Part shown: positions 8,158 to 14,517 of the stretch, in pieces
Layout: each line of letters starts with the position of its first letter
How positions within the stretch are numbered: position 1 is the first letter of the stretch
Source of the DNA: Dehalococcoidia bacterium UBA1151
GTDB taxonomy: Bacteria; Chloroflexota; Dehalococcoidia; Lucifugimonadales; Lucifugimonadaceae
Assembly: GCA_002311865.1 (NCBI GenBank)
Contig: DBZV01000032.1
Coordinates: forward strand, 34,865 to 52,807
Reading direction: 5' to 3'
Length of the DNA: 17,943 nt
Made by a program: the position numbers and the translations under genes
Notes under the pieces: generated by a model
Databases searched by the model: none
The model's input: the letters and a program-made list of their open reading frames with translations, nothing else
Told to the model about the DNA's origin: nothing

Positions 8158-9129
8158 TTACTTCTTCGGCTCAACTGCCTGGTTATCTTGTTCCAGTATC
8201 GTCCTGGTGTTCTCAACGTCTTTTTTCATCTGCTTCACAAGGGCTTCAATACTTGTAAATTTCTCTTCAGGGCGCAACCGCCGAACAAACTCCAACGAGA
8301 GCGCCCTGGTATACAGATCGCCGTCGAAGTCCAGTAGGTACGCCTCAACGGTGCGCTCTTCGCCATCATCAAAAGTGGGCCTGATTCCAATACTGGTCGC
8401 CGCCATCTTTCGAGTGCCATCATCCAGAATCGCCCATGTGGCGTAGATGCCATCGGCAGGAATCGCGATTGGGTATTCCGGAGATCCAATAGAGAGATTC
8501 GCGGTTGGAAATCCAATCTCTCGGCCCCGGTGTTGTCCCCTCTGTACAGTCCCGGTAACGGAGAACCTGCGGCCCAGCATTCCGGCCACCTCTCCGGTAC
8601 GTCCTCCAGCCAGTGCCGTACGGATGAGTGAACTGCTAATAGAGTCCTCATTACTGATGACTGGTGAAACTGAGTGGACCTGGTACCCAAGTTTCTCGCC
8701 AATACTCTCCATTGCGTCACGATTACCTTCGCGATCTTTTCCCACTGCAGATCCTGGCCCGGAGATATAGTGCTCCATGCGAAGGTTCTCTGTGAGCATC
8801 AGTGCAAACTCTTCAGGTAACAAGGCGCGCACGGAATCGTCAAACTCCACGGGAATCACAACATCCACCCCCAGCTCATGAATCAGCTTGATGCGATCCT
8901 CAAGTGAGCTGAGGAACTGGAAATTTGATTGCGGCTTCAGCACCGTCCGTGGGGGGTGAACAAACGTTATCGCAACGGACTGCATCAACCGTTCCGCTGA
9001 GGCCCGCGCCAACTCCACGGCCTTGCCAAGCAGCGCCTGGTGACCAAGGTGTACGCCATCAAACGTTCCCACCGCCACTGCGCTGGGTCGTCCGTTGGAA
9101 TGGTCCTGGAGTAGTGATTGAAGGCTCAA
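8158..9129 (-). CDS. ribF: Bifunctional riboflavin kinase / FMN adenylyltransferase (FAD synthetase)
   Basis: Converts riboflavin to FMN and FMN to FAD. The 323-residue protein has the two expected parts. The N-terminal nucleotidyltransferase carries GTFDGVHLGH (21-30) and SSSLIRTAL (165-173). The C-terminal flavokinase carries GREIGFPTANL (202-212, with T209 and N211 at the metal/ATP site) and probable catalytic base E262 before the YLLDF segment. One motif is unusual: where relatives generally have a VG.DF.FG loop, residues 122-136 read ISGPGSAVGKDREGN, lacking both aromatics. The start is TTG (9127-9129), with GGGCGGA five bases upstream. A two-codon ATG-TCT-TGA minimal ORF overlaps this start in another frame. 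It follows the DAHP synthase gene by 11 bp and precedes tyrS by 12 bp. Confidence 0.95.
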   Translation of the reverse strand: MSLQSLLQDHSNGRPSAVAVGTFDGVHLGHQALLGKAVELARASAERLMQSVAITFVHPPRTVLKPQSNFQFLSSLEDRIKLIHELGVDVVIPVEFDDSVRALLPEEFALMLTENLRMEHYISGPGSAVGKDREGNRDAMESIGEKLGYQVHSVSPVISNEDSISSSLIRTALAGGRTGEVAGMLGRRFSVTGTVQRGQHRGREIGFPTANLSIGSPEYPIAIPADGIYATWAILDDGTRKMAATSIGIRPTFDDGEERTVEAYLLDFDGDLYTRALSLEFVRRLRPEEKFTSIEALVKQMKKDVENTRTILEQDNQAVEPKK

Positions 9130-9140
9130 GACATTCCGCC

Positions 9141-10220
9141 CTAAGCCAGCGCGCCGACCTTCGCCGCCGAAAGCGCCTCGTTGGCTTCAAGGAGCAACTT
9201 CTCCGTCTCGTCCCAGCCAACACAGGCATCCGTGATGGATACGCCGTACTCCAGTGAAGACGGATCGTCACCAAGTTGCTGAGCGCCCTCATTGATGTGG
9301 CTCTCAAGCATGATGCCCACGACCGCTGCGTCTCCGCCTACCCGCTGTCTGATGGCGTCTCGACAGACCTTGCCCTGGTTGCGGTGATCCTTGTAGCTAT
9401 TCGCGTGCGAACAGTCAATTACGATGCTTGGCTCTAAGCCCGCTTCTTCGAGCAGACTCTTCGCCTTTGCAACAGTCTCGGCATCGTAGTTCGGGCCGGT
9501 AGTTCCGCCCCTCAGAATGATGTGGCCAGCCGGATTGCCGGTCGTATTCACTATCGCTGCGTGGCCATCAAGGTCGATGCCGAGAAACGAGTGCGGAGAT
9601 TTGGAGGCGACGAGAGCATCTACCGCTATCTGGAGGGAACCGCCGGTGCCGTTCTTGTAGCCAATTGGCATGCTCAACCCGCTGGCCATCTGCCGATGCG
9701 TCTGACTCTCCGTGGTGCGAGCGCCGATCGCGCCCCACGAAACCAGATCGGCCAGGTACTGCGGCGTGAACGGATCAAGAAATTCTGAGGCGGTAGGCAT
9801 GCCCATCTCGCCAATCTTAAGAAGGAACGCCCGCGCCCGATCAAGTCCGCTCGCCATATCAAACGTACCGTTGAGGTTCGGGTCGTTGATGAGGCCCTTC
9901 CAGCCAACTGTGGTCCGCGGCTTTTCGAAGTAGACCCTCATCACAACAAACAAATTCTCTGAAACCCGTTCCTTGAGTTCGCACAACTTCTCGGCGTATT
10001 CAAGGCCAGCCTTTTCATCGTGGATAGAGCAAGGACCAACCACCATCAGGAAGCGCTTATCATCACCATGAAGGATCTTGGTGATGTCCTCACGGGCTAA
10101 GGTGACCAGATCTGCAATTTTTGGGGTAATTGGACGCCGGTCAATGTATTGCGCAGGTGGATCAAGATGATCCATGGACTTGACGTTCAGATTGGATGTG
10201 ATTGGTGCGTTATTAGACAT
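9141..10220 (-). CDS. 3-deoxy-7-phosphoheptulonate (DAHP) synthase, class I AroF/AroG/AroH type
   Basis: Catalyses the first step of the shikimate pathway, condensing phosphoenolpyruvate and erythrose 4-phosphate. The 359-residue sequence follows the E. coli AroG layout throughout. The four metal ligands are visible: C64 in VVGPCSIHD, H272 in IDCSHANS, E306 in GIMLESHINEG and D331 in SITDACVGWDE. Substrate-binding segments FEKPRTTVGWKG (98-109), GARTTESQTHR (166-176) and YKNGTGG are intact. The N-terminal extension that carries feedback regulation in this family is present, but the effector amino acid cannot be read from it. The start is ATG with a poor ribosome site. A 237-bp gap separates it from aroH upstream, and ribF follows after 11 bp. 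The gene may therefore have its own promoter or leader. Confidence 0.96.
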   Translation of the reverse strand: MSNNAPITSNLNVKSMDHLDPPAQYIDRRPITPKIADLVTLAREDITKILHGDDKRFLMVVGPCSIHDEKAGLEYAEKLCELKERVSENLFVVMRVYFEKPRTTVGWKGLINDPNLNGTFDMASGLDRARAFLLKIGEMGMPTASEFLDPFTPQYLADLVSWGAIGARTTESQTHRQMASGLSMPIGYKNGTGGSLQIAVDALVASKSPHSFLGIDLDGHAAIVNTTGNPAGHIILRGGTTGPNYDAETVAKAKSLLEEAGLEPSIVIDCSHANSYKDHRNQGKVCRDAIRQRVGGDAAVVGIMLESHINEGAQQLGDDPSSLEYGVSITDACVGWDETEKLLLEANEALSAAKVGALA

Positions 10221-10457
10221 AGGATTGAGTTGTCTCAGACTGGTTTGTTGACTCTATGATTCGGATGAGCCAGAAGCTGGGGTCGGGACTGTCAGCTCGT
10301 ATAAACGCAGCCCGGATCGCCAAATCCCGGCCTGGTAAACCAGTGGGCAGAAGTGCCAGTCGCAACAGCCGCAAAATCTGCGGCGCGACGAGAATGTCCA
10401 GTCATTGCCGACCGGCTCGTCTGCTCTTGTTGCAACGTTGGTGCCATGAGTCTAATT
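10221..10457 (-). other. 237-nt gap between aroH and the DAHP synthase gene, with several small hairpins
   Basis: This is by far the longest gap in an otherwise packed run of genes. Read on the minus strand it holds a 6-bp stem GCCGCA/TGCGGC with loop GATTT, and a 5-bp stem CTGGT/ACCAG with a 2-nt loop. No U-run follows either, so neither is a standard terminator. A 51-codon frame (10447 to 10292, minus) has no Shine-Dalgarno, no recognisable product and no aromatic codon run, so I do not call it a gene or leader peptide. No T-box signature is visible. TATACG occurs about 75 bp before the DAHP synthase start, without a well-spaced -35. A regulatory leader is possible but unproven. Confidence 0.35.
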
Positions 10458-10826
10458 TCATTTCGCACGTTGACGAAGATTATGCGCCTCTCTGAGGTAC
10501 ACGTGCTTGATTTCTTGTTGTGATTTATCAGTATTCCATAAAACCAGCACCCGTATACATCTTTTTTGCCCGTGAGGCACAGACATTTCATGGGTATTGA
10601 TTAGCGGGACGTGTTCCCAGCCAGGAACACGCTCTCGGGCTGAACGGGCCGGAAAGTCGGCAACAAGATCAGGGCTGGTGGTAAATGTCACTGCCGCAAT
10701 GTCATCGGCTTCGATTTCATTGGCTGATAGTAGTTCAGATACCAGCTCCAGAGTTGCGTCTTCAATCGCTTCCGCTGACAGGTCGACCGCAGTCGTCGCC
10801 CCACGCACGCCCCTAACCTTCGTCAA
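10458..10826 (-). CDS. aroH: Monofunctional chorismate mutase, AroH class
   Basis: Rearranges chorismate to prephenate, the committed step to phenylalanine and tyrosine. The 122-residue protein aligns by eye along its length with Bacillus subtilis AroH. RGVRGATT occurs at 5-12, and active-site residues correspond as R8 (Bsu R7), E80 (E78), R92 (R90) in CIRV, and Y110 (Y108) in HVYL. The trimeric AroH fold is unrelated to the commoner helical AroQ type. The start is TTG (10824-10826), overlapping the TGA of trpA by four bases, so translation is probably coupled. The pairing places the phenylalanine/tyrosine branch next to a tryptophan gene. The upper-pathway DAHP synthase follows after the 237-nt gap. 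Confidence 0.95.
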   Translation of the reverse strand: MTKVRGVRGATTAVDLSAEAIEDATLELVSELLSANEIEADDIAAVTFTTSPDLVADFPARSARERVPGWEHVPLINTHEMSVPHGQKRCIRVLVLWNTDKSQQEIKHVYLREAHNLRQRAK

Positions 10827-11650
10827 CTCGCCGTCTCTTTCATCCGTACAGATCCGCCACTTAACTCCCGGACAAATTCGGCAGCTCGTTCAGATGCGGA
10901 GTCTACTGGCCCATCGTCAATGGCCCGGATCAGGGCGCTACCAACCACCGCTCCATCTGCAAAGTTGCCTATCTCCGCAACATGCTCAGCAGTGGAAATG
11001 CCAAATCCTACTCCGGTTGGCAGACTTGTGTGACGTTTGACCATCTCCACAAGCCCACGTACACGACCAGATATCTCTTTGCGCGCGCCTGTGACGCCAA
11101 GGGTGGACACGCAGTACACGAAGCCTGTTGCGATTTCAGCCGCCGCCTTAACGCGGGGTTCCGGGCTTGTAAGAGCCACCAACGGAATAAGGCTCAAATC
11201 ATGGTCTCCAGAGATCTCCAGTAGCGGCCCGGCCTCCTCTGTCGGCAGGTCCGGCACTATCAACCCGTTCACGCCCGCGTGCGCGGCATCACCGCAAAAC
11301 ATCTCTGTCCCGTAGGAGATAATGGGGTTGTAGTAGCCCATCAGTACCAACGGCACCGTGACACCTCGTCGACGCAATTCAGCAGCCGCTTCAACGCAAT
11401 CGCTCACCGTAATTCCGTTTTCCAACGCATTGAAGCTGGATGCCTGGATCACCGGACCTTCTGCTAACGGGTCGCTGAAAGGAACACCAAGCTCAACTAC
11501 GTCAGCACCGGCCTCAACCACGGCCACCACGCAGTCAAGCGACGCCTCAAGCGTGGGATGACCAACTGTCAGGAACGGCACGATAGCCGTCCGGCCATCA
11601 GATCTGGCCGACTCAAATGCGGTCCGAACTACGTCTGCCCCTAAAGTCAA
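10823..11650 (-). CDS. trpA: Tryptophan synthase alpha subunit
   Basis: Cleaves indole-3-glycerol phosphate to indole, which passes to the beta subunit. The 275-residue TIM barrel shows catalytic E53 in VELGVPFSDP, the loop GYYNP, and phosphate-binding segments GVGFGIST and VVGSALI. The second catalytic acid, Asp60 in E. coli, is glutamate here (E64, in PLAEGP), a conservative change. The start is TTG (11648-11650) behind a strong AAGGAG (11656-11661) with 5-nt spacing; this decides the start. No trpB or other trp gene is adjacent: CPBP lies 14 bp upstream and aroH overlaps downstream. The beta subunit must be encoded elsewhere. Confidence 0.96.
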   Translation of the reverse strand: MTLGADVVRTAFESARSDGRTAIVPFLTVGHPTLEASLDCVVAVVEAGADVVELGVPFSDPLAEGPVIQASSFNALENGITVSDCVEAAAELRRRGVTVPLVLMGYYNPIISYGTEMFCGDAAHAGVNGLIVPDLPTEEAGPLLEISGDHDLSLIPLVALTSPEPRVKAAAEIATGFVYCVSTLGVTGARKEISGRVRGLVEMVKRHTSLPTGVGFGISTAEHVAEIGNFADGAVVGSALIRAIDDGPVDSASERAAEFVRELSGGSVRMKETAS

Positions 11651-11664
11651 AGGTGCTCCTTCGC

Positions 11665-12429
11665 CTATTCAGCAAAAATCGTGATCGACAAGATCACAGT
11701 ATTGTGAATCACGTGGATCAAGATAGACGGCCAGAGTGAATTCGTCTTCAGGTATATCCACCCCAGAACGATACCAAAAAAGAAGATCGGCACGTAGATC
11801 GTCGGTTCAATATGGAACACCGCAAAGAGCGCTGCGGTCAGAATCAATGCGGCGCGATCACCAAATCGGCGCCGCAGTCCTGCCAGCGCGAATCCGCGGA
11901 AGAATATCTCCTCCGCAACGGGACCCAACAGGCCAACCACAAGAAGCGTGGTGAAGAAGTTTCCGCCAAAATCGATAATCTCATCGACGTTGTTGTCGGG
12001 CGTCAGGGAGTCGATACCTAGGGAGTCGATGATCAACTGCCAGAAGGCGATGGCGAAGAGGGTGATAACCCAGCCGCCAAAGGCCAACAGATATGGGAGC
12101 CGTCCCTCTGCGCGAAGGAATCCCAGAGTCCGGATGTCTAAGCGGTATTTGCTAACTGAGAATCGCCAAGCTGCGAAGACGAAGATGATCTGCTGCATTG
12201 CCACAATCCACAGCGCAACGGGTATGCCTCCAAAGGTGGAATTCGAGAGGAAATCATCTGAGTCGTCGCCTCCAAACAGGAGCACCAGCACCAGAGTCGA
12301 GCCGATGAAGATCGCGAGAGCAGCCGCAAGGGCCAGCACAACGTCTCGCTGATCCCACCGGATATCCAGCGGAAACGGATTCCTTGCCCGAGGTGGATGA
12401 CTGTGGGGAAGCTGGGGCCTATAAACCAA
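11665..12429 (-). CDS. CPBP-family intramembrane metalloprotease
   Basis: A 254-residue polytopic membrane protein with several hydrophobic helices, roughly 29-52, 70-88, 112-136, 160-172, 192-205, 212-227 and 232-251. It has the three CPBP (CAAX protease and bacteriocin-processing, Rce1-like) motifs: EEIFFRG (173-179), FAVFH (202-206) and HVIHN (239-243). These glutamates and histidines form the presumed catalytic site in the membrane. Substrates of bacterial members are mostly unknown and nothing here identifies one. The N-terminal 28 residues are cytoplasm-like and proline-rich. The start is TTG (12427-12429) inside the last codons of the upstream MBL gene, giving an 11-bp overlap. There is no better in-frame start before the first helix. 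trpA follows after 14 bp. Confidence 0.88.
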   Translation of the reverse strand: MVYRPQLPHSHPPRARNPFPLDIRWDQRDVVLALAAALAIFIGSTLVLVLLFGGDDSDDFLSNSTFGGIPVALWIVAMQQIIFVFAAWRFSVSKYRLDIRTLGFLRAEGRLPYLLAFGGWVITLFAIAFWQLIIDSLGIDSLTPDNNVDEIIDFGGNFFTTLLVVGLLGPVAEEIFFRGFALAGLRRRFGDRAALILTAALFAVFHIEPTIYVPIFFFGIVLGWIYLKTNSLWPSILIHVIHNTVILSITIFAE

Positions 12430-13075
12430 GCCAGGTCACATCCCCGTGCAGATCAGGATCGTGGACTTTGGCCGCGAATACCTCGTACTCGGCCAGAGAC
12501 GCATCGACGCTGGAGTCATCGCCATGCCCGGGATGGACAGCCACTGTGCCCGGCAGCGTCAGAAGTTTCGTTGATATCCCGTCCAACATCTGAGCCAGCG
12601 CGGCAGGAGAGCCTGATTTGCCTGGTCCACCCGGAAACAGCGTGTCGCCGGAGAACAAGTGACCAACATTTGAAGCCATGTAGTAACACGTCGAGCCGGG
12701 AGTGTGACCTGGCGTGGCAATCGTCGTCAACGAGTTGCCACCAAATGGAATCGACGAATCTTGAGCTACATCGATCGTCCCTGCGGACAACCGACTTGCG
12801 ATCGCTGATAGATCATTCGCGCCAATCCCGACCGGCACCGTATGGCGGGCGTAAACATCATCAAAACCCTGAAGGTGATCGGCATGATTATGGGTGATCA
12901 AGATGCCAACAACATTCGTCTCGCTCGCAGCGGCCAGCAGCTCAGTCGGGTTATCAGGAGTATCGATGATCAGGCTCTCTCCGGTTGCCTTATCCGTGAG
13001 CAGCCATGCGTTGTTGGAGAAGCCGGACACGAAGACCTGAAGTTTGAACGTCTCGTCTTCGTAATGCACACTCAT
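12419..13075 (-). CDS. Metallo-beta-lactamase-fold hydrolase (glyoxalase II-like)
   Basis: A 218-residue soluble protein. Metal-binding residues are complete: H62, H64, D66 and H67 in THNHADH, H124 in TPGHTPGS, D144 in SGDTLF, and H184 in HPGHGD. This set with FSGDTLFPGG is typical of the glyoxalase II branch, which hydrolyses thioesters or related substrates. The specific substrate cannot be read from the sequence. ATG at 13075 is chosen over a longer frame reaching 13213: the extension would overlap the divergent acetyltransferase gene and is unlike the family, and GGGGA lies 9 nt upstream of 13075. It heads the co-directional run through CPBP, trpA, aroH, DAHP synthase, ribF and tyrS, though with no obvious functional link to them. 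Confidence 0.9.
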   Translation of the reverse strand: MSVHYEDETFKLQVFVSGFSNNAWLLTDKATGESLIIDTPDNPTELLAAASETNVVGILITHNHADHLQGFDDVYARHTVPVGIGANDLSAIASRLSAGTIDVAQDSSIPFGGNSLTTIATPGHTPGSTCYYMASNVGHLFSGDTLFPGGPGKSGSPAALAQMLDGISTKLLTLPGTVAVHPGHGDDSSVDASLAEYEVFAAKVHDPDLHGDVTWLGL

Positions 13076-13106
13076 GTGGCTCGTTCCCCAGAAAATAATC
13101 ACGTGA

Positions 13107-13136
13107 AATCTATCGACCGGTGCCATTGACGCACAA
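13107..13136 (-). promoter_or_regulatory. Possible promoter for the MBL hydrolase gene run
   Basis: On the minus strand, TTGTGC (13131-13136) and TAGATT (13107-13112) are 18 bp apart and end 31 bp before the MBL start. The intergenic stretch is only 85 bp and shared with the divergent acetyltransferase. On the plus strand it also contains TTGACG (13126-13131) without a good -10. Both hexamers are imperfect, so this is a weak call. Confidence 0.3.
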
Positions 13137-13160
13137 CTCACCCCTGAAGGGTAGCCCCGC

Positions 13161-13640
13161 ATGAACATACGCTCAGCCAACATCAATGATGCGAGTAAGA
13201 TCGCCCACTTCAATCAGATGATGGCTCTGGAAACTGAAGAAAAGACGCTGGACCCGGAAACCGTGGCGAAGGGCGTCGAGGCCGTGCTGACACATGCGGA
13301 TCGCGGTTTCTATACCGTGGCAGAGATCAATGGCGAGGTAGTGGGTTGTGTGATGATCACGTATGAGTGGAGCGATTGGCGCAATGGCAATATCTGGTGG
13401 ATTCAAAGTGTCTACGTTGATGCCCGCCACCGGAAGACCGGCGTTTTCCGGGCCATGTATGAGCATCTATACAAGCAAGCGGCCGCAACTGAAGATATCG
13501 CTGGCATGCGGCTCTACGTCGATAAAACCAACACCGCCGCCCAGGCCGTCTATCGAAAAATGGGCATGAATCTGGCTCGCTACGACATTTATGAGGTCGA
13601 CTTCGTGCTGGAAGGAGCCAAAGATCTACCAAAGATTTAA
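13161..13640 (+). CDS. GNAT-family N-acetyltransferase
   Basis: A 159-residue single-domain acetyltransferase that would transfer acetyl from acetyl-CoA to an unknown amine. The beta-strand/loop/helix of motif A is visible as VYVDARHRKTGVFRAMYEHL (about 95-114), with RKTGVF in place of the usual R..G.G pyrophosphate loop. A C-terminal element (about 124-145), NTAAQAVYRKMGM, matches the motif B region of the fold. ATG at 13161 has AAGGG nine bases upstream and is the natural start of the open frame. It is transcribed divergently from the MBL hydrolase gene and is followed after 12 bp by the PPOX gene, with which it probably forms an operon. Confidence 0.9.
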   Translation: MNIRSANINDASKIAHFNQMMALETEEKTLDPETVAKGVEAVLTHADRGFYTVAEINGEVVGCVMITYEWSDWRNGNIWWIQSVYVDARHRKTGVFRAMYEHLYKQAAATEDIAGMRLYVDKTNTAAQAVYRKMGMNLARYDIYEVDFVLEGAKDLPKI

Positions 13641-13652
13641 AGGAGCAGAAGC

Positions 13653-14069
13653 ATGATCACCGATGAAGTTCGGAGTTTCGCCATGGCCAACAGTAAGGCT
13701 GTATTGACCACGTTTCGGCGCGATGGCGCAGCTCAGATGAGCATCGTCGTCAGCACGCCAACGGAGGAAGGCGTCTCCTTCACCACCACGGAAGATAGAG
13801 CGAAGTACAAGAACCTCGTCCGCGATTCCCGCTGCTCGCTCCTGATTTCGAAAGACGACTGGTGGGGATTCATCGTCCTGGAAGGCAACGCCACACTGAT
13901 TACCCAGACCAACACCACTCAAGACGAATATCTACATGCCTGCCGAAACATCTACCGCCAGATCTCCGGCGAACATTCCAACTGGCCTGAGTACGATCGG
14001 GCCATGCTCGACGATCGTCGGGTGGTGATCACAGTCGCGCCAGAACGTGTATACGGAACAGCCCTTTGA
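13653..14069 (+). CDS. PPOX-class (pyridoxamine 5'-phosphate oxidase-like, FMN/F420-binding) protein
   Basis: A 138-residue split-barrel protein of the type often annotated as PPOX-class F420-dependent enzyme (Rv1155-like). Family features are the N-terminal helix followed by KAVLTTFRRDGAAQMS, the central GVSFTTTEDRAKYKNL, and the RDSRCSLLI strand. Such proteins bind FMN or the deazaflavin F420, and many act as reductases on poorly defined substrates. Which cofactor is used here cannot be decided by reading, and no F420-biosynthesis gene lies in the window. ATG at 13653 follows AAAGGAG with 7-nt spacing, the clearest ribosome site of this group, 12 bp after the acetyltransferase stop. A terminator-like hairpin overlaps the end of the gene. 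Confidence 0.85.
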   Translation: MITDEVRSFAMANSKAVLTTFRRDGAAQMSIVVSTPTEEGVSFTTTEDRAKYKNLVRDSRCSLLISKDDWWGFIVLEGNATLITQTNTTQDEYLHACRNIYRQISGEHSNWPEYDRAMLDDRRVVITVAPERVYGTAL

Positions 14070-14087
14070 TCAGGGCGTTGCTTTTTT
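14057..14087 (+). terminator. Probable intrinsic terminator at the end of the PPOX gene
   Basis: The stem GCCCT (14061-14065)/AGGGC (14072-14076) with loop TTGATC is extended by AAC/GTT around a bulged A. It is followed by GC and six T residues (14082-14087). The stop codon of the PPOX gene is inside the structure. The stem is short and the T-run begins 5 nt after it, so efficiency may be partial. Confidence 0.5.
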
Positions 14088-14096
14088 CAGAGCGAT

Positions 14097-14441
14097 ATGG
14101 CGCGTACGATATTCATCAGCTTTTGCGATTCCGACCAGTTACGTGAGGCCTCATTCATCATGACCACATCCGCGACCCCCAATTACGGCCTGACGCTCCA
14201 CTCCACGGAGACGAGCGATCGGCTTGAGGTGCAGTGCAAGCACCAGAACGGTCAGCTTTACATGGTCCCAGCGGAACGCAGTTGGGTTTGTGACATGGAG
14301 TTTCGGCACGCGCATGTTCTGGCGGGGTTCTTCAAGGAGCTATCGGCGCTCGATTTACCGGCCGTGCACGATATCATGAATCGCTGGGGCCTCTCCTACC
14401 GGGAGCGGGAGCTCGCAGAGCAAGATACCGAAGAGTCTTAG
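14097..14441 (+). CDS. Small protein of unknown function
   Basis: A 114-residue frame that I do not recognise. It has no signal peptide or membrane segment. Residues from about 24 look like a compact soluble domain: alternating polar strands (NYGLTLHSTE, RLEVQCKHQNGQLYMV), two cysteines (47 and 65), then a helical half and an acidic tail ELAEQDTEES. The first 21 residues have a different character, and ATG at 14160 (93 residues) may be the real start; a GAGG lies 11 nt before it, while the ATG at 14097 has almost no ribosome site. It lies between the PPOX-gene terminator and the strong hairpin shared with ftsH, so it may have its own promoter or depend on read-through. Coding is supported by an uninterrupted frame filling the space between two genes. 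Confidence 0.55.
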   Translation: MARTIFISFCDSDQLREASFIMTTSATPNYGLTLHSTETSDRLEVQCKHQNGQLYMVPAERSWVCDMEFRHAHVLAGFFKELSALDLPAVHDIMNRWGLSYRERELAEQDTEES

Positions 14442-14466
14442 ACTCTGAAATCTGTAGCAAATAAAT

Positions 14467-14496
14467 GAGAAGCCCGGTGTAATCACCGGGCTTCTC
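14467..14496. terminator. Bidirectional intrinsic terminator between the small-protein gene and ftsH
   Basis: A perfect 13-bp stem, GAGAAGCCCGGTG (14467-14479) and CACCGGGCTTCTC (14484-14496), has a TAAT loop. On the minus strand it is followed by ATTTATTTG, a reasonable U-rich tail for ftsH. On the plus strand the tail is TCGTCTC, less ideal. It sits between convergent stop codons at 14441 and 14518. Confidence 0.85.
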
Positions 14497-14517
14497 TCGT
14501 CTCATACGGGTGTGAAG

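Noticed and set aside
10292..10591. 99-residue minus-strand frame overlapping aroH, and its 51-codon part beginning at 10447
   Set aside because: The upper half is out of frame inside aroH. The lower half has no Shine-Dalgarno, no known domain and no aromatic-codon run to make it an attenuator peptide.
13076..13213. 46-residue N-terminal extension of the MBL hydrolase
   Set aside because: It would overlap the divergent acetyltransferase gene and its promoter region. The ATG at 13075 has a GGGGA ribosome site and fits the family N-terminus.
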